This document shows positions 26,209 through 36,300 of a DNA stretch of 64,000 nucleotides, piece after piece. This stretch comes from Niabella sp. GTDB lineage: Bacteria > Bacteroidota > Bacteroidia > Chitinophagales > Chitinophagaceae. A program made the translations under genes and the position numbers. Numbering within the stretch: the stretch's first letter is position 1; every line of letters begins with the position of its first letter. Where the stretch lies: positions 1-64,000 of the forward strand of contig JAGIAT010000007.1 of the NCBI GenBank assembly GCA_017744715.1. Reading direction: 5' to 3'. The notes beneath the pieces were generated by a model. The model ran no database searches and had not been told where the DNA came from. It worked only from the letters and a program-made list of their open reading frames with translations.

Positions 26209-27522
26209 TTAAGGCGCTTCCGTTTTTACCAGGTTCACTTCCCTGATATGCTGGCTCAGCTCCCGGGTTTGTCCCTGGTAGGTAACGGGCGCTGCTGCTT
26301 TTGAACCGGTATAAACGCCATTCATAAATACACAATCGGCAACCGGTGATTTTATTTCTATGAGGGTTGCCCCGTCCCCGGTAATATTAGACACATAGAT
26401 ATGATGGATCTTATGGGCCGTGGCGGGTACACCATATCCAAGATTCCCGAGCAGGACCGTATAGGGGCTGCCATTATAGGGCGGTGGAATTTCCGGGTCT
26501 GCAATACTGGTAACGCCGTTGATAAAAACATGATGGATGCTCGCGCTGTCACTGGCCCGTAAGGCTACGCCGGTGTAATTCGTTTTTATATTTGTGATAT
26601 AGATCTGTTCAATATCGTCCCTGGTATCCTGGTGCTTGGTAGACGTAACCTGGTATGAATGGATATTGCCGTTTGAATGATATGCGGCACCCAGATCAAG
26701 GGCGGATAACGCGATGCAGTCATCGCCATTGATACCGGTGATGTTTGTGATCTGGAAATATTTGCATCCCTCCCTCAGGTTAATGGCGTCGTTATTATAA
26801 GTAGCCACTTTTTCGCCCCTGATCCACCGGAACTGCGGTGTAAAAAATACAAGGTCCGAAAGCGCCGCGTGGCGCACCCGTTCGAAGGTTACGGCCCAGG
26901 AATGCGCATATTCAAACCGGATATTCCGGAGTTTAAAGCCATCTACATAAGCCATCAGGATCATGAAATTCCGCCAATCGGAAAACTGTTTTCTTCCGGG
27001 TATTCCGGCATCGCTTCCGTAGCTGATGCGTTCTTTACTATGATTGGCATCATCGGCGGAGACCAGCCTCCGCAGTCCGTCGCCTGTAGCCCGCGGATTG
27101 TTAGCTCCTTTTAAAATAACGTTCCCGATACCGATCAGTGCAATGTTCTTATTCCATACGGGGTTGGTAATGCCTTCGCCTGCATTATCACTGCGGAAGA
27201 GGTTATCGCGGCAACTATCAGATAACTGGAGCACACAATTGTCCAGCAGAATGGTCATATCAGATGGCAGCAGGATGGCCTTGTCGATTTTCCAGATCAT
27301 CGTGCCATTTGCATTGAACGCAGGGATCGTGATCGTTTTTGCATGATTTTTTGCCTTGTCAATCGCTTTTTGTATCCGTTCGGTATCCGTCCCTTTAAAA
27401 TCATTGGGCGTAACCGGCCCTGCTGCATGCACGGTTGATAACCACAGCAACCATAAGGTAATGGTACAGAACAAGGGCCGGAGTGTGCGGTGTTCTGCTT
27501 TTAATCTGCTAAAAAAAATCAT
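26209..27522 (-). CDS. GH28-like secreted beta-helix glycoside hydrolase
   Basis: The start is placed at 27522 (MIFFSRLKAE...), where a signal peptide follows (LFCTITLWLLWLSTVHAAG). The longer upstream frame has no coding character. The 437-residue protein is a right-handed parallel beta-helix. It begins with the pectate-lyase-3-like DFKGTDTERIQKAIDKA and contains NNDAINL (243-249) and INGDDCIAL (264-272), which correspond to the N-x-D and DD catalytic carboxylates of GH28 polygalacturonases. The usual GHG and RIK motifs are not obvious; GVALRAS may hold the Arg. It may be a rhamnogalacturonan or polygalacturonan hydrolase or a diverged relative. It is convergent with the kinase operon. Confidence 0.78.
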   Translation of the reverse strand: MIFFSRLKAEHRTLRPLFCTITLWLLWLSTVHAAGPVTPNDFKGTDTERIQKAIDKAKNHAKTITIPAFNANGTMIWKIDKAILLPSDMTILLDNCVLQLSDSCRDNLFRSDNAGEGITNPVWNKNIALIGIGNVILKGANNPRATGDGLRRLVSADDANHSKERISYGSDAGIPGRKQFSDWRNFMILMAYVDGFKLRNIRFEYAHSWAVTFERVRHAALSDLVFFTPQFRWIRGEKVATYNNDAINLREGCKYFQITNITGINGDDCIALSALDLGAAYHSNGNIHSYQVTSTKHQDTRDDIEQIYITNIKTNYTGVALRASDSASIHHVFINGVTSIADPEIPPPYNGSPYTVLLGNLGYGVPATAHKIHHIYVSNITGDGATLIEIKSPVADCVFMNGVYTGSKAAAPVTYQGQTRELSQHIREVNLVKTEAP

Positions 27523-28308
27523 AGTACAAATCGGGCAAACCAGACTGCTGGTGATTGCGGTTGTTTTATAAAATGGTTGATGGAGCCGGACTCCGGAAAT
27601 AATAAGCCACCGAATGCTGGCATCCCCTACAGTAAACCGTATGTTGGCGCTGGATCCTGCGGCGGATGACCGGGCAAGCGGATCGTTTTTATATACCGGT
27701 AAAGATATAAAAGGTTGACGAAACTGCGGAGATGCGGCCGGTCTTTTACGAGGGCCGGTCAGCAAAAACCTGGTTGCCGGCACTGCCGTGGCGCAACACA
27801 CTGCCAGGAGTTGTTGCCCGGAGCAGGAAACGACCCTTCCAGTCGCAACGCAGGTAATTCCGGGCGTTCCGCCGTTTAAGCCTTATGCTGGCGGCAGGCG
27901 CGAACCCTTATAACGTATCGTTTGCACCGTTATAGCATCGGTGGCACGCAGCAGCTTTTCAGCCCGTAAAAAATAACCGGATAGGCAGGCGATTTACCGA
28001 AAGCAGCTTGCTTGCTATTGATGATAGTAGTATGTAATTGTTTTTCAATTATTTGTGTTTTTTAGGATGGTGGAATGCCGGTTGCACGTGCTGTCAGGAT
28101 CCGCGGAAATATTTTTACGGCGCGTGGTGGTTACCGGCAGGGGCAGATATGTCATTGCCGGCCGGTATCCCGTTCAGGACTATCTGCCTGCAGCCGGAAC
28201 CTGGTATCCTCCATCTCCCCGGAGGGATGCATCAATCCCCTGCCACGGGCAGGCAGGGCAGGGCCTGTGATTTAGCAAAGGCACAAAATGAAAACGAGCC
28301 GGATATGT
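27523..28308. other. Long intergenic region without a recognised gene
   Basis: About 790 bp lie between divergent genes. A direct repeat GGCCGGTC occurs twice near 27737-27765, and a GC-rich segment with GGGCAGG units lies near 28240-28265. Short ORFs here lack coding character. The promoter of the GH28-like gene should lie at its left edge. Confidence 0.3.
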
Positions 28309-28341
28309 TTTGTTTTTTAACCGATGTTTTAGCTAACTTTA
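28309..28341 (+). promoter_or_regulatory. Candidate Bacteroidota-type promoter of the SWIB/H1-like gene
   Basis: TTTG at 28309 is followed after 21 nt by TAACTTTA at 28334, close to the Bacteroidota -33 TTTG and -7 TAnnTTTG boxes. It lies about 40 bp upstream of the ATG. Confidence 0.4.
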
Positions 28342-28377
28342 TATGATAATTCCAATTTTAAACTTTAACCCATTATC

Positions 28378-28809
28378 ATGGCAACAGCGAAAAAAACCAC
28401 TGCAAAAAAGGCAGCACCCAAAAAAGCAGCCGCAAAAAAGGCCGCTCCTAAAAAAGCTACAAAAGCGCCCGTAAAAAAAGCGGCTCCCAAAAAAGCAGCG
28501 GCTAAGAAAGCAGCACCTAAAAAAGTAGCAGCAAAAAAAGCCGCTCCAAAGAAAAAAAGAAAGATAAACCCGGCCCTGTTACAGCCCCTTACACCCAGTC
28601 CTGCTTTAGCAGCGGTAATTGGCAGTAAAGCGGCTTCCCGCCCGGATATCATTAAAAAAATATGGGCCTATATTAAAAAGCAGGGACTACAGGATACCAC
28701 CAACAAGCGAATGATCAATGCAGATGACAAATTGAAAACCTTGTTTGGCGGCAAATCACAGGTATCGATGTTTGACCTGGCCAAGATCGTAAGCGCAAAC
28801 GTGAAGTAA
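28378..28809 (+). CDS. Histone H1-like Lys/Ala-rich tail fused to SWIB/MDM2 domain
   Basis: This 143-residue protein is probably nucleoid-associated. Residues 1-62 are a low-complexity tail of KKAAPKK/KKAAAKK repeats, like the C-terminal tail of eukaryotic H1 and bacterial Hc1-type proteins. Residues about 70-141 form a SWIB domain: LAAVIGSKAASRPDIIKKIW, YIKKQGLQD, NKRMINADDKLKTLFGGK and VSMFDLAKIVS. The tail would bind DNA non-specifically. The SWIB domain, known from chromatin remodelling complexes and chlamydial proteins, would bind a partner. It is monocistronic, with a promoter just upstream and a strong terminator downstream. The A-rich codon run is a direct consequence of the Lys repeats. 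Confidence 0.9.
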   Translation: MATAKKTTAKKAAPKKAAAKKAAPKKATKAPVKKAAPKKAAAKKAAPKKVAAKKAAPKKKRKINPALLQPLTPSPALAAVIGSKAASRPDIIKKIWAYIKKQGLQDTTNKRMINADDKLKTLFGGKSQVSMFDLAKIVSANVK

Positions 28810-28831
28810 AAGGTTTGCAACTCCGTTCTGG

Positions 28832-28905
28832 AAAAGCGGTGTCAAAAGCTATCATTCAGCAGCAATGAAGGGTGTATGTTTTTGATGCCGCTTTTTTATT
28901 TTTAG
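28832..28905 (+). terminator. Terminator of the SWIB/H1-like gene
   Basis: A stem of about 16-17 bp is formed by AAAAGCGGTGTCAAAA and TTTTTGATGCCGCTTTT with two G-U wobbles. It closes a loop of about 32 nt and is followed by a T-rich tract. Confidence 0.7.
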
Positions 28906-28958
28906 AACCAGCCGTAAGTTGAACAAGGGTGACCTGGTTGCACCCATTAAAATGCACT

Positions 28959-29702
28959 ATGAAAATATTTGATGCACATTTTCATATCATCAATCCACAA
29001 TTTCCTCTTGTAGCAAACAACGGGTATTTACCGTCGGAATTTACAGTTGATGATTATCGGGTTGCTACCGGTAGTTACAAGGTATCCGGCGGGGCCGTTG
29101 TTTCCGGATCGTTCCAGGCGTTCGACCAGGAATACCTCATGGATGCCTTAAACACATTGGGGCGCAATTTTTACGGAGTTGCCAATATTCCTGCCGGTAT
29201 CACTGACCAGGAGCTGGAACGTTTAAATAACGCGCATGTTGTTGCTGTTCGCTTTAACGTAAAAAGAGGGGGATCCGAAAAAATAACGCATATAGAGAAA
29301 ATGGCCAATGATCTTTTTGACAAGTACGGTTGGCACACAGAGCTATATATCGATAGCAGGGATCTAGGCAATTTAAAGCCGGTGCTTCAACACCTGCCCC
29401 GGTTTTCCATCGACCACTTAGGATTGTCAAAAGAAGGGCTTAACGATCTGTACTATTGGGCTGAAAGAGGTGCAAGGATAAAAGCAACCGGTTTTGGCCG
29501 TACTGATTTTGATCCCCTTGAAGTAATGAAAACAATTTATCAGATCAATCCGGCTGCATTGATGTTTGGGACAGATCTGCCTTCTACGCGCGCGCCTGTG
29601 CCGTTTTCAGACAAGGATGTACAATTGATTGCAGACCATTTTTCCGGTGATGCCATGGAACACATCTTTTATAAAAATGCAATGGACTGGTACGGCCGTT
29701 AA
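28959..29702 (+). CDS. Amidohydrolase-family (amidohydrolase-2) TIM-barrel hydrolase
   Basis: The start is placed at 28959 because MKIFDAHFHI then begins directly with the first metal-binding HxH motif. An in-frame ATG lies 30 nt upstream. The 247-residue protein has further family signatures: FSIDHLGLS, which holds a metal-ligand His, and LMFGTDLPST with the catalytic Asp. The set matches the dicarboxylate-lactonase/amidohydrolase-2 branch. The length is short but complete. The substrate is unknown and no neighbour shares a pathway with it. Confidence 0.82.
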   Translation: MKIFDAHFHIINPQFPLVANNGYLPSEFTVDDYRVATGSYKVSGGAVVSGSFQAFDQEYLMDALNTLGRNFYGVANIPAGITDQELERLNNAHVVAVRFNVKRGGSEKITHIEKMANDLFDKYGWHTELYIDSRDLGNLKPVLQHLPRFSIDHLGLSKEGLNDLYYWAERGARIKATGFGRTDFDPLEVMKTIYQINPAALMFGTDLPSTRAPVPFSDKDVQLIADHFSGDAMEHIFYKNAMDWYGR

Positions 29703-29705
29703 AAA

Positions 29706-29771
29706 GGCCCCCGTTAATATGACCGGCTATTCATTGCCCGGGTATCCTTACAGCGGGCAATATCGGGGGCC
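29706..29771. repeat. Nested palindrome between convergent genes
   Basis: The outer stem is GGCCCCCG / CGGGGGCC (29706-29713 with 29764-29771). The inner stem is ATTGCCCG / CGGGCAAT (29733-29740 with 29754-29761). Both are perfect 8-bp arms. It may work as a bidirectional transcription end, although no T-run follows. Confidence 0.55.
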
Positions 29772-29911
29772 GCTGCACGTTACGGGCAGGAAGTTGTTAC
29801 TGTCTCCGGACGTAAGAATGAGATACCCGCCAGCGCTGCAGGGCACCACAAGGCCGCTTATGGCGGACAGCAACGGTTCCCCGAAAAACATATCCGTTTT
29901 ATACAGGTCTT

Positions 29912-31270
29912 TTAACGGGAAGCTGAAAGACCGGGTAATGCCGGCAAGCTTTCGTTGCCGGCTGCGCTTACAGCCTGTATGGCAAAAAAATAGTTGTCTT
30001 TTGAATACGGAACGGTGATGGTCGTTGCCGGGGTGAAGATCTTCTTCTCCCATTGCGGACTGCTGGTTTCCCGCATCAGCAGGTAATAGCCCGCGCAGGC
30101 GCCTGTAGCAGGCGGATCCCATTTGAGGGTGGCGGAGTTTTCCAGTCCCCTGGTAATGTAGGCCACATTCCGCGGTGCCGCCGGCGCTTTCGCCAGGTTG
30201 GCCAGTGTTACCAGGTTAAGCGCGGTATTCTTTCTCAGGTATTCAAAGTCCATAAACTCGGGCAGGTCGCCGTATGAAACGCCTTGTTCTGTGCGGAGGT
30301 CCTGGTGCTGGTGTTCAAAATTTTCATTCATTTCGGTGACCCGCACGGCTGTATATCCTTTTTCTACAAAAGGACTGTGATCGCCGTTGCGGAGAAAACG
30401 GTCATTGCGGTAAACCAGCTTTACCGTCATATGATCTACATAGCGTTCGCCTACTTCTTTAAAATAACGGGCCAGCTGCCGGGGAGCACCGTCGTTTTCC
30501 AAACCCAGGGACCGGATTTTCGCAAAGGCATCCCTGTCTGCATTTAACGGAATGCCTTCACTGAAAACGCGTACCTGGGTATTATTGATGATCCGGGTTT
30601 CATTGCTGTGGTTACTCCCAACGATATCGTTGTTGAGCAAAGCTTCCAGTTGCCAGTTTTTTGCTTTTACCTGGTCCGCCAGGAAACGGGCTCCCAGCAA
30701 TCCCTGTTCCTCGCCCGAGGTAGCTACAAAAACAACCGTCACCGGGAAGGGCTGCTGATGCATAATCCGTGCACATTCCACTACAGCGGCCACACCGCTG
30801 CCGTCGTCATTGGCGCCGGGAGCGATGCCGGTACGGTCCATCACATCAGTGCGCCGGCTGTCCAGGTGCCCGGTGATCATCAGCACCCGCCGGTCGAGCG
30901 GATCGGTTCCTTTTAAAATGGCCACTACGTTTCCCAGTACAAAAGGCCGGTCTACTCTTTTTCCATCCGGCCTATACGTGAGGGTATCGATAAAGGCGGA
31001 AAGCCTGCCGTCTGTGCCGGAAGCAAATTGCCGGAACTTTTGAAGTACCCATTGCTGCGCTGCGCCGATGCCCTCATTGGCGTGCTGCTGGCTGCTCAAT
31101 GTATGTCTTGTTTTAAAGCGAACCAAGGCATCGATGTAGGATCGTAAGGAATCGGCCGAAACCGCGGCAGCCATTTTTTCAATAACAGGATCTCTATGGG
31201 TAATGACCTGTGCCTTCAGGGTAAACGAAGCAACGATCCCCGCCAGCAATGTTCCAAGATATTTCTTCAT
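29912..31270 (-). CDS. Secreted M28-family metallopeptidase with C-terminal Fn3 domain
   Basis: This 452-residue exported aminopeptidase-like enzyme has the signal peptide LGTLLAGIVASFTLKAQ. The di-zinc catalytic domain shows all main M28 motifs: MITGHLDSRRTD (His ligand), PGANDDGSGVAAVVE (bridging Asp), VATSGEEQGLLGARF (catalytic and ligand Glu), a later Asp in LLNNDIVGS, and a His in GDHSPFVEKGY. The final 85 residues (PAAPRNVAYI, ATLKWDPP, GYYLLMRET) form a fibronectin type III-like domain. It is monocistronic, convergent with the amidohydrolase gene, and has no visible regulatory link to the PUL. Confidence 0.9.
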   Translation of the reverse strand: MKKYLGTLLAGIVASFTLKAQVITHRDPVIEKMAAAVSADSLRSYIDALVRFKTRHTLSSQQHANEGIGAAQQWVLQKFRQFASGTDGRLSAFIDTLTYRPDGKRVDRPFVLGNVVAILKGTDPLDRRVLMITGHLDSRRTDVMDRTGIAPGANDDGSGVAAVVECARIMHQQPFPVTVVFVATSGEEQGLLGARFLADQVKAKNWQLEALLNNDIVGSNHSNETRIINNTQVRVFSEGIPLNADRDAFAKIRSLGLENDGAPRQLARYFKEVGERYVDHMTVKLVYRNDRFLRNGDHSPFVEKGYTAVRVTEMNENFEHQHQDLRTEQGVSYGDLPEFMDFEYLRKNTALNLVTLANLAKAPAAPRNVAYITRGLENSATLKWDPPATGACAGYYLLMRETSSPQWEKKIFTPATTITVPYSKDNYFFAIQAVSAAGNESLPALPGLSASR

Positions 31271-31398
31271 GTGTACAAATTATGATTCAAAAATAGTAAA
31301 AGGCAGCGCCGCATGCAAGGTGGCGCCGGCTTTTTATACGGTTGTGGTAATATTTGTATTATGGATCGTCCTGCTCCGGTAAAAACGGGGTAAGAAAC

Positions 31399-31566
31399 GT
31401 GTCCGGCAAATGGATTGTATGGATCATTGTTGCTTTAGTTTTGTATCTTTCGATTGCATGCATTTATGAGTTGTACGGGCAGGGATGCGCAGCCGCTCAT
31501 AAAATACAGTTGTTCTTCGCCCTTACCGCAGGGGATGCGTTGCAGGCACCTTGTGGCAGTTATTAA
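31399..31566 (+). CDS. Possible small single-span membrane protein
   Basis: A GTG-initiated ORF of 55 residues has one clear transmembrane helix (WIVWIIVALVLYLSIACIY) followed by a Cys/Ala-containing tail. It ends 11 bp before the CBM9-like gene, so it might be translated with it. An ATG at 31354 is in frame. Evidence for expression is weak and no family is recognised. Confidence 0.25.
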   Translation: MSGKWIVWIIVALVLYLSIACIYELYGQGCAAAHKIQLFFALTAGDALQAPCGSY

Positions 31567-31577
31567 ATGGTCAGACT

Positions 31578-32315
31578 ATGTGGAAAGCCCTCTTTGTTTT
31601 TTTTGTGATGAACCTGATGGCGCATGCCTGCGCAGCCGGTGCGCGTGAAACCTGCTTTCCGGATCCGGATACACCGCTGGTCGTTCACTCCTGCAGGGAT
31701 TTCAGGATCACCGGGTCGGGACAAAATGCGCAATGGAAAAAGGCGGTATGGTTCAATTTGCAAAAGCTGGATACAGCGGGAAGCAGCTATACAAGCCGCT
31801 TTAAGATTCTTTACGCAGCTTCGGGGATATATGTACTTTTTAAAGGCGAGGATGCACGTATTTCGTCGTCTTTCACAAAAGATTTTGACAAGCTTTTCCT
31901 GGGAGATGTATTTGAGGTTTTCTTTCATCCCGATCCATCTGTACCCGCATACCTTGAATACGAAATAAGTCCCCTGGGTAATGAGCTGGTGTTATTGATG
32001 AGCGGCCAGAACGGACGTATTAGCGGCCATGTGCCACAGTCTTATGAGGGACAGCAAAAAGTGCAGAAGGCCGTTCACATTTCCGGTGGAAAAATGAAAC
32101 CGGGCGCAGTTATCAGATCCTGGACCGCTGAGCTGTTTTTTCCTTATGCACTGTTCGGATCTTTCCAGCATATGCCGCCTGTAAAAGGAACACGCTGGAA
32201 AGCCAATTTTTGCCGGCTCGATTATGACAGCGGTACAATGGTAAAATGGGCATGGGCACCGGTGCAGGATTCCTTTCATGAATTGCACCGGTATCGTACC
32301 CTGGTTTTTGATTGA
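31578..32315 (+). CDS. CBM9-like (DOMON-type) carbohydrate-binding exported protein
   Basis: The start is at the ATG at 31578. The upstream TTG at 31551 is unlikely because MWKALFVFFVMNLMAHACA then makes a good signal peptide. The 245-residue mature protein matches the carbohydrate-binding family 9-like fold: a GSGQNAQWKKAVWFNL opening, KILYAASGIYVLFKGED, FEVFFHPDP, YEISPLGNELVL, and a C-terminal WKANFCRLD then KWAWAPV. Such proteins bind sugar ends or haem and are often stand-alone in Bacteroidota. It has no catalytic domain. The role is inferred. Confidence 0.72.
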   Translation: MWKALFVFFVMNLMAHACAAGARETCFPDPDTPLVVHSCRDFRITGSGQNAQWKKAVWFNLQKLDTAGSSYTSRFKILYAASGIYVLFKGEDARISSSFTKDFDKLFLGDVFEVFFHPDPSVPAYLEYEISPLGNELVLLMSGQNGRISGHVPQSYEGQQKVQKAVHISGGKMKPGAVIRSWTAELFFPYALFGSFQHMPPVKGTRWKANFCRLDYDSGTMVKWAWAPVQDSFHELHRYRTLVFD

Positions 32316-32469
32316 TGTGTTGAACAGTTGGGTACGTAGTTGTCCTCCAACGGAAGGCATATCAATCATTGCATTGCCGGCATGGCAACCCAACCTGTTT
32401 TGATCCGGCCGGTGCAAAATTCCGAAGACCAATACCGGAATAAATGAACAGCGTGTTTATGCAAAATGC

Positions 32470-32883
32470 TTATCCCTGGTGCTCCGGAACGCCGTTGGGG
32501 TTCATCCACACAAATTCCCAATGGTGGCCGTCCAGGTCTTCAAAGCTGTGCTGGTACATAAAACCATGGTCCGTTGCGGGGCTGGGTACCGTAGCACCTG
32601 CGGCTACTGCTTTATCAACCATTTCATTAACGGCCTCTTTACTGTCGGCAGACAGCGCAATAGAACATTCAATGGTTTTGTGGGCGTCCGCAATTTCTTT
32701 TTTTGTAAAAGTTTGAAAGAAAGGTACGGTCAGCAGCATTACGTAAATGGTATCGCTGATGATCATACAGGTCGCTTTTTCGTCTGTAAATTGGGGGTTG
32801 AAGGAATAGCCCAGTTTAGTAAAAAATGCTACCGACCGGTTCAGGTCTTTAATCGGCAGGTTTAAAAAAATTTGTGTAGCCAT
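32470..32883 (-). CDS. VOC-superfamily (glyoxalase/bleomycin-resistance-like) protein
   Basis: This 137-residue cytoplasmic protein has two beta-alpha-beta-beta-beta modules. Module 1 has IFLNLPIKDLNRSVAFFTKLGY. Module 2 ends in SFEDLDGHHWEFVWMNP, the classic C-terminal metal-ligand strand with Glu. It is a single-domain member close to the glyoxalase-like PhnB/YdaE type. The substrate is not predictable. It is monocistronic on the minus strand and unrelated to its neighbours. Confidence 0.85.
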   Translation of the reverse strand: MATQIFLNLPIKDLNRSVAFFTKLGYSFNPQFTDEKATCMIISDTIYVMLLTVPFFQTFTKKEIADAHKTIECSIALSADSKEAVNEMVDKAVAAGATVPSPATDHGFMYQHSFEDLDGHHWEFVWMNPNGVPEHQG

Positions 32884-33086
32884 AATATTTTCTGTTTTTG
32901 TTGACTCAAAAGTACAGGAATACAGTGTTCGTTCCCATGTGTAAAAACGACAAATGAAGCGGCTGTTTGCGGCTTCCGCCTCAAAGCGTGGCGCTGGTTT
33001 TTATTTGGATATTGGATGGCTTGGTTTCGGGGGGGGTATTGATCAGATCGCACGCGCTGTATCGTGAAATTTAAAGTGTCCGTTGT

Positions 33087-33309
33087 TTAAACCTGGAATC
33101 GCTTAAGGTATTCAGGATGCCCTTTTGCATCGATCTGTAGCAAGGCTTGGGCGATAGTTGATTGTACGTCGGTATTATAAATTGATGATAATACAAAGGA
33201 ATAAGCTTCTTCCTCCTGGTACGATCTGAAGGAGGGCAGGCTCCTGCTCTTCAATGCATGTATCTGTTTTGCCTGCTTATACCGGATGCCCTTGGCAGAT
33301 AAGCAAAAG
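33087..33309 (-). pseudogene. Coding-like remnant without a start codon
   Basis: On the minus strand an open segment of about 70 codons ends at a TAA (33087-33089). It reads like real protein (SYQEEEAYSFVLSSIYN, ALLQIDAKGHPEYLKRFQV) but has a stop just upstream and no ATG. It is probably the 3' end of a deleted gene. The family is not recognised. Confidence 0.35.
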
Positions 33310-33383
33310 GATCCTTAGGTGCGGAAATATGATTACATTTGTTTTTATACAATAAAGCGAGCTGTATTAACAAGGTGAACAAG

Positions 33384-36300
33384 ATGCGATTTTTTGGGAC
33401 TGCAGGAGGCATTTTTCTAATGCTGCTTGCTTCCTTTACCATCCGGGCCCAGCCTGCCGACCGCTTTTTCAGGAATATTTCTGTAGATAACGGATTGTCG
33501 CAAAGCACCGTTTTTACCGTGGCGCAGGATACCCTTGGGTTTATGTGGATGGGCACACAGGATGGATTGAACCGGTATGATGGCAAAGGATTTAAAATCT
33601 ACCGGCCTGTAAAAAATGAACCGGGCAGTATTGCTTCTTCCTATATAAAATGCCTGTTTACCGACCGGCAAGGACGGTTGTGGATCGGGGGTAATGGCGG
33701 CATCAGCTCCTACAACTATTCCGGCGATCGTTTCCGCAATTACAATATTGCGCCCCGCCCGGGAGAATGGTACATCTCCTGCATTATCCAGGATGCCCAG
33801 GGTGCGCTATGGGCCTGCTCGAATTCGGGAACGCTTTACCGGTCAGACGCCGCTGCTACCGTTTTCCGGCCTGTAGATTTCGATGGGGCAACCCAAGGCA
33901 TCAAAGAACTGTATAGTATCGCTTTTGCAGGAAAGCAGCTAATACTGGGAACGGAAAGCGGTTTGTGGTTACTGGACCCGCCTACCGGCCGTATAACGCC
34001 GCTGCACGCCGGTGTGGTCCGGGTTCGCATCAATACGATTTATGAAGACGGAAACAACCGTTGGATCGGTACGGAAGGTGCCGGGCTCATAAAAATGAAC
34101 CTGCTTACCGGCCGGTTTATAAACTACCACCACCAGCAGGCTGCCGCATCCGGCATACCGGATGAGGATGTACGCAGTGTATGCAGGGATGCAGCGGGCA
34201 ATATCTGGATCGGCACCTTTCGGGGACTGGCGATTATAGATCCGGGAGGCAATATCCGGAATTATTATCACCAGGCAGATCGTCCCTTTACGCTCAGTCA
34301 GAACTCCGTACGTTGTATTTACCAGGATAGGCAGCAGGGAATGTGGCTGGGTACGTTTTATGGCGGGGTAAATTATTATCACCGGCAGCAGGTGAATTTT
34401 AACCTGCTGGGCCAGAACACCGGCACACCGGCGTTGAATGACAAAGTGGTGAATGTGATCAAACAAGATCAAAAAGGGGGCTTTTGGATCGGCACCAATG
34501 ACCGGGGACTGGATTACTGGCAGCCGGGTTTAAACAGTATCCGGTACTATATACATAATGAAAACGGCGGCGGGTTAAGTTCCAATAATATCAAATCCAT
34601 TGCTTTTGGTGATAAGGGAACGGTCTTTTTAGGGATGCATAATACGGGTTTGGATATCCTGGATCCTGCAACAGGCGTCAGTAAAAACTTCCGGCATGAT
34701 CCGCGCAACGCCCGCAGTATACCGGGTAATATGGTATATGCGCTGTTAAAAGATCATGCGGCACGTATGTGGGTAGGGACGCGCACCGGTTTAAGCCGCT
34801 TTTATAATGAAGATGCATCGTTTACTGCGGTTTATACCGACCGGGCGGGGAAGCGGCTGACGGCCGATGAGATCACCTTTTTAATGGAAGATAGCCGGCA
34901 CCGAATCTGGATCGGAACCGTAAACGGGGTGAATATCTTTTACCCGGACAGCATGCTGTTTGACCCGCTTTCCAGTGTCACCCTGAGCAGCAATGTGATC
35001 AATTTTATTGCGGAGGATCCGCAGAAGCGCATCTGGATCGGTACAAGAGACGGGCTTAATCTTTACGATGAAAAAACAAAGGCATTCATTAGTTATAATC
35101 AACGTAACGATTTTTTAAAAGGAACCATCAACAGTATTGTACCGGATGGGGATGGTAACCTGTGGATTACTACAAATACCAGTTTGGTGAAGTATCGGCC
35201 GGATACCAAACGACTGCAATATTTTGATAACAGGGATGGATTGCAAAATGGCCAGTTTAATACCTATGCGTCCTGTAGAGCGGCGGATGGAATGCTTTTG
35301 TTTGGAGGCATTAACGGGATCTCCTATTTTTATCCTGCGGCATTCCGGCAGAACCCTTTATCACTGCAGGTAACCTTCACCGGACTGGAGGTGTTTGACC
35401 GGCAGGTGATCGCCGGAGATGCAACGGACATACTGAAAACACATATCAACCAGGCTGCACGCCTGCGCTTCGGGCACGAGTACAAGCAGTTTTCGATTCT
35501 TTTTAATGCGTTTAATTATGTTGCTGCCAACCGTATAAAATACCGGTACCGCATGGACGGATTTGATAACGACTGGCAGGAAGCGGAAGATACTCCCCGG
35601 GCCAGTTATACGAACCTGCAGCCCGGGAATTATATATTCCGGGTTAAAGCAATAGGTCCCCAGGGCGAAGTAAGTCCCGAACGGTCGATGGCCATACGGA
35701 TATTGCCGGTATGGTACCGGAGCAATTGGTTTTACCTGCTGGTATGCCTGGTGATTGCGGCCGCAGCGTTTTTCCTGTACCGCATTTTTACCGAGCGGAT
35801 GCGTACCTTGCACCAGCTGAAGCTGGAACGCCTGCAGCGCGAAAAGGTCAATTACATCAACCAGGTAAAAACGGATTTCTTTACCAATGTATCGCACGAA
35901 TTGCGTACGCCGCTTACGCTCATCCTGGCGCCGCTGGAGGAAATGATGCGGCAACCGGCCACCGACAAAAAAATGCGGCGCAACCAGGAACTGATGTTAT
36001 CAAACACCCGGAGGCTTTATAACCTGGTAAACCAGTTATTCGAGTTCCGGAAAACGGAAATGGGCACCCGTAAACTGCGGGTGGCAGAAAATGACCTGGT
36101 GAAATTCTTACGGGAAGTGTATACCTCTTTCAAGCCGCTGGCGGAAAAAAATGCCATTGATTACCGGTTCTCATCGTTGGTAGATACACTGGTATTTTAT
36201 TTTGATAAAGATGCGCTTGAGAATATCTTATTCAATTTATTGTCCAATGCATTTAAATACACACCGGCCGGGGGGCAGATATCGCTGGAACTTTCGGTTG

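Noticed and set aside
27523..27801. Longer N-terminus for the GH28-like protein
   Set aside because: The 93 extra residues lack coding character and would bury the signal peptide that starts at 27522.
28038..28346. Plus-strand ORF of 102 codons upstream of the SWIB gene
   Set aside because: Trp/Cys/Pro-rich sequence, GC-rich repeats and overlap with the likely promoter argue against a real gene.
28365..28652. Minus-strand ORF of 95 codons rich in Phe/Ala/Leu
   Set aside because: It is the antisense shadow of the Lys/Ala repeats of the SWIB/H1-like gene.
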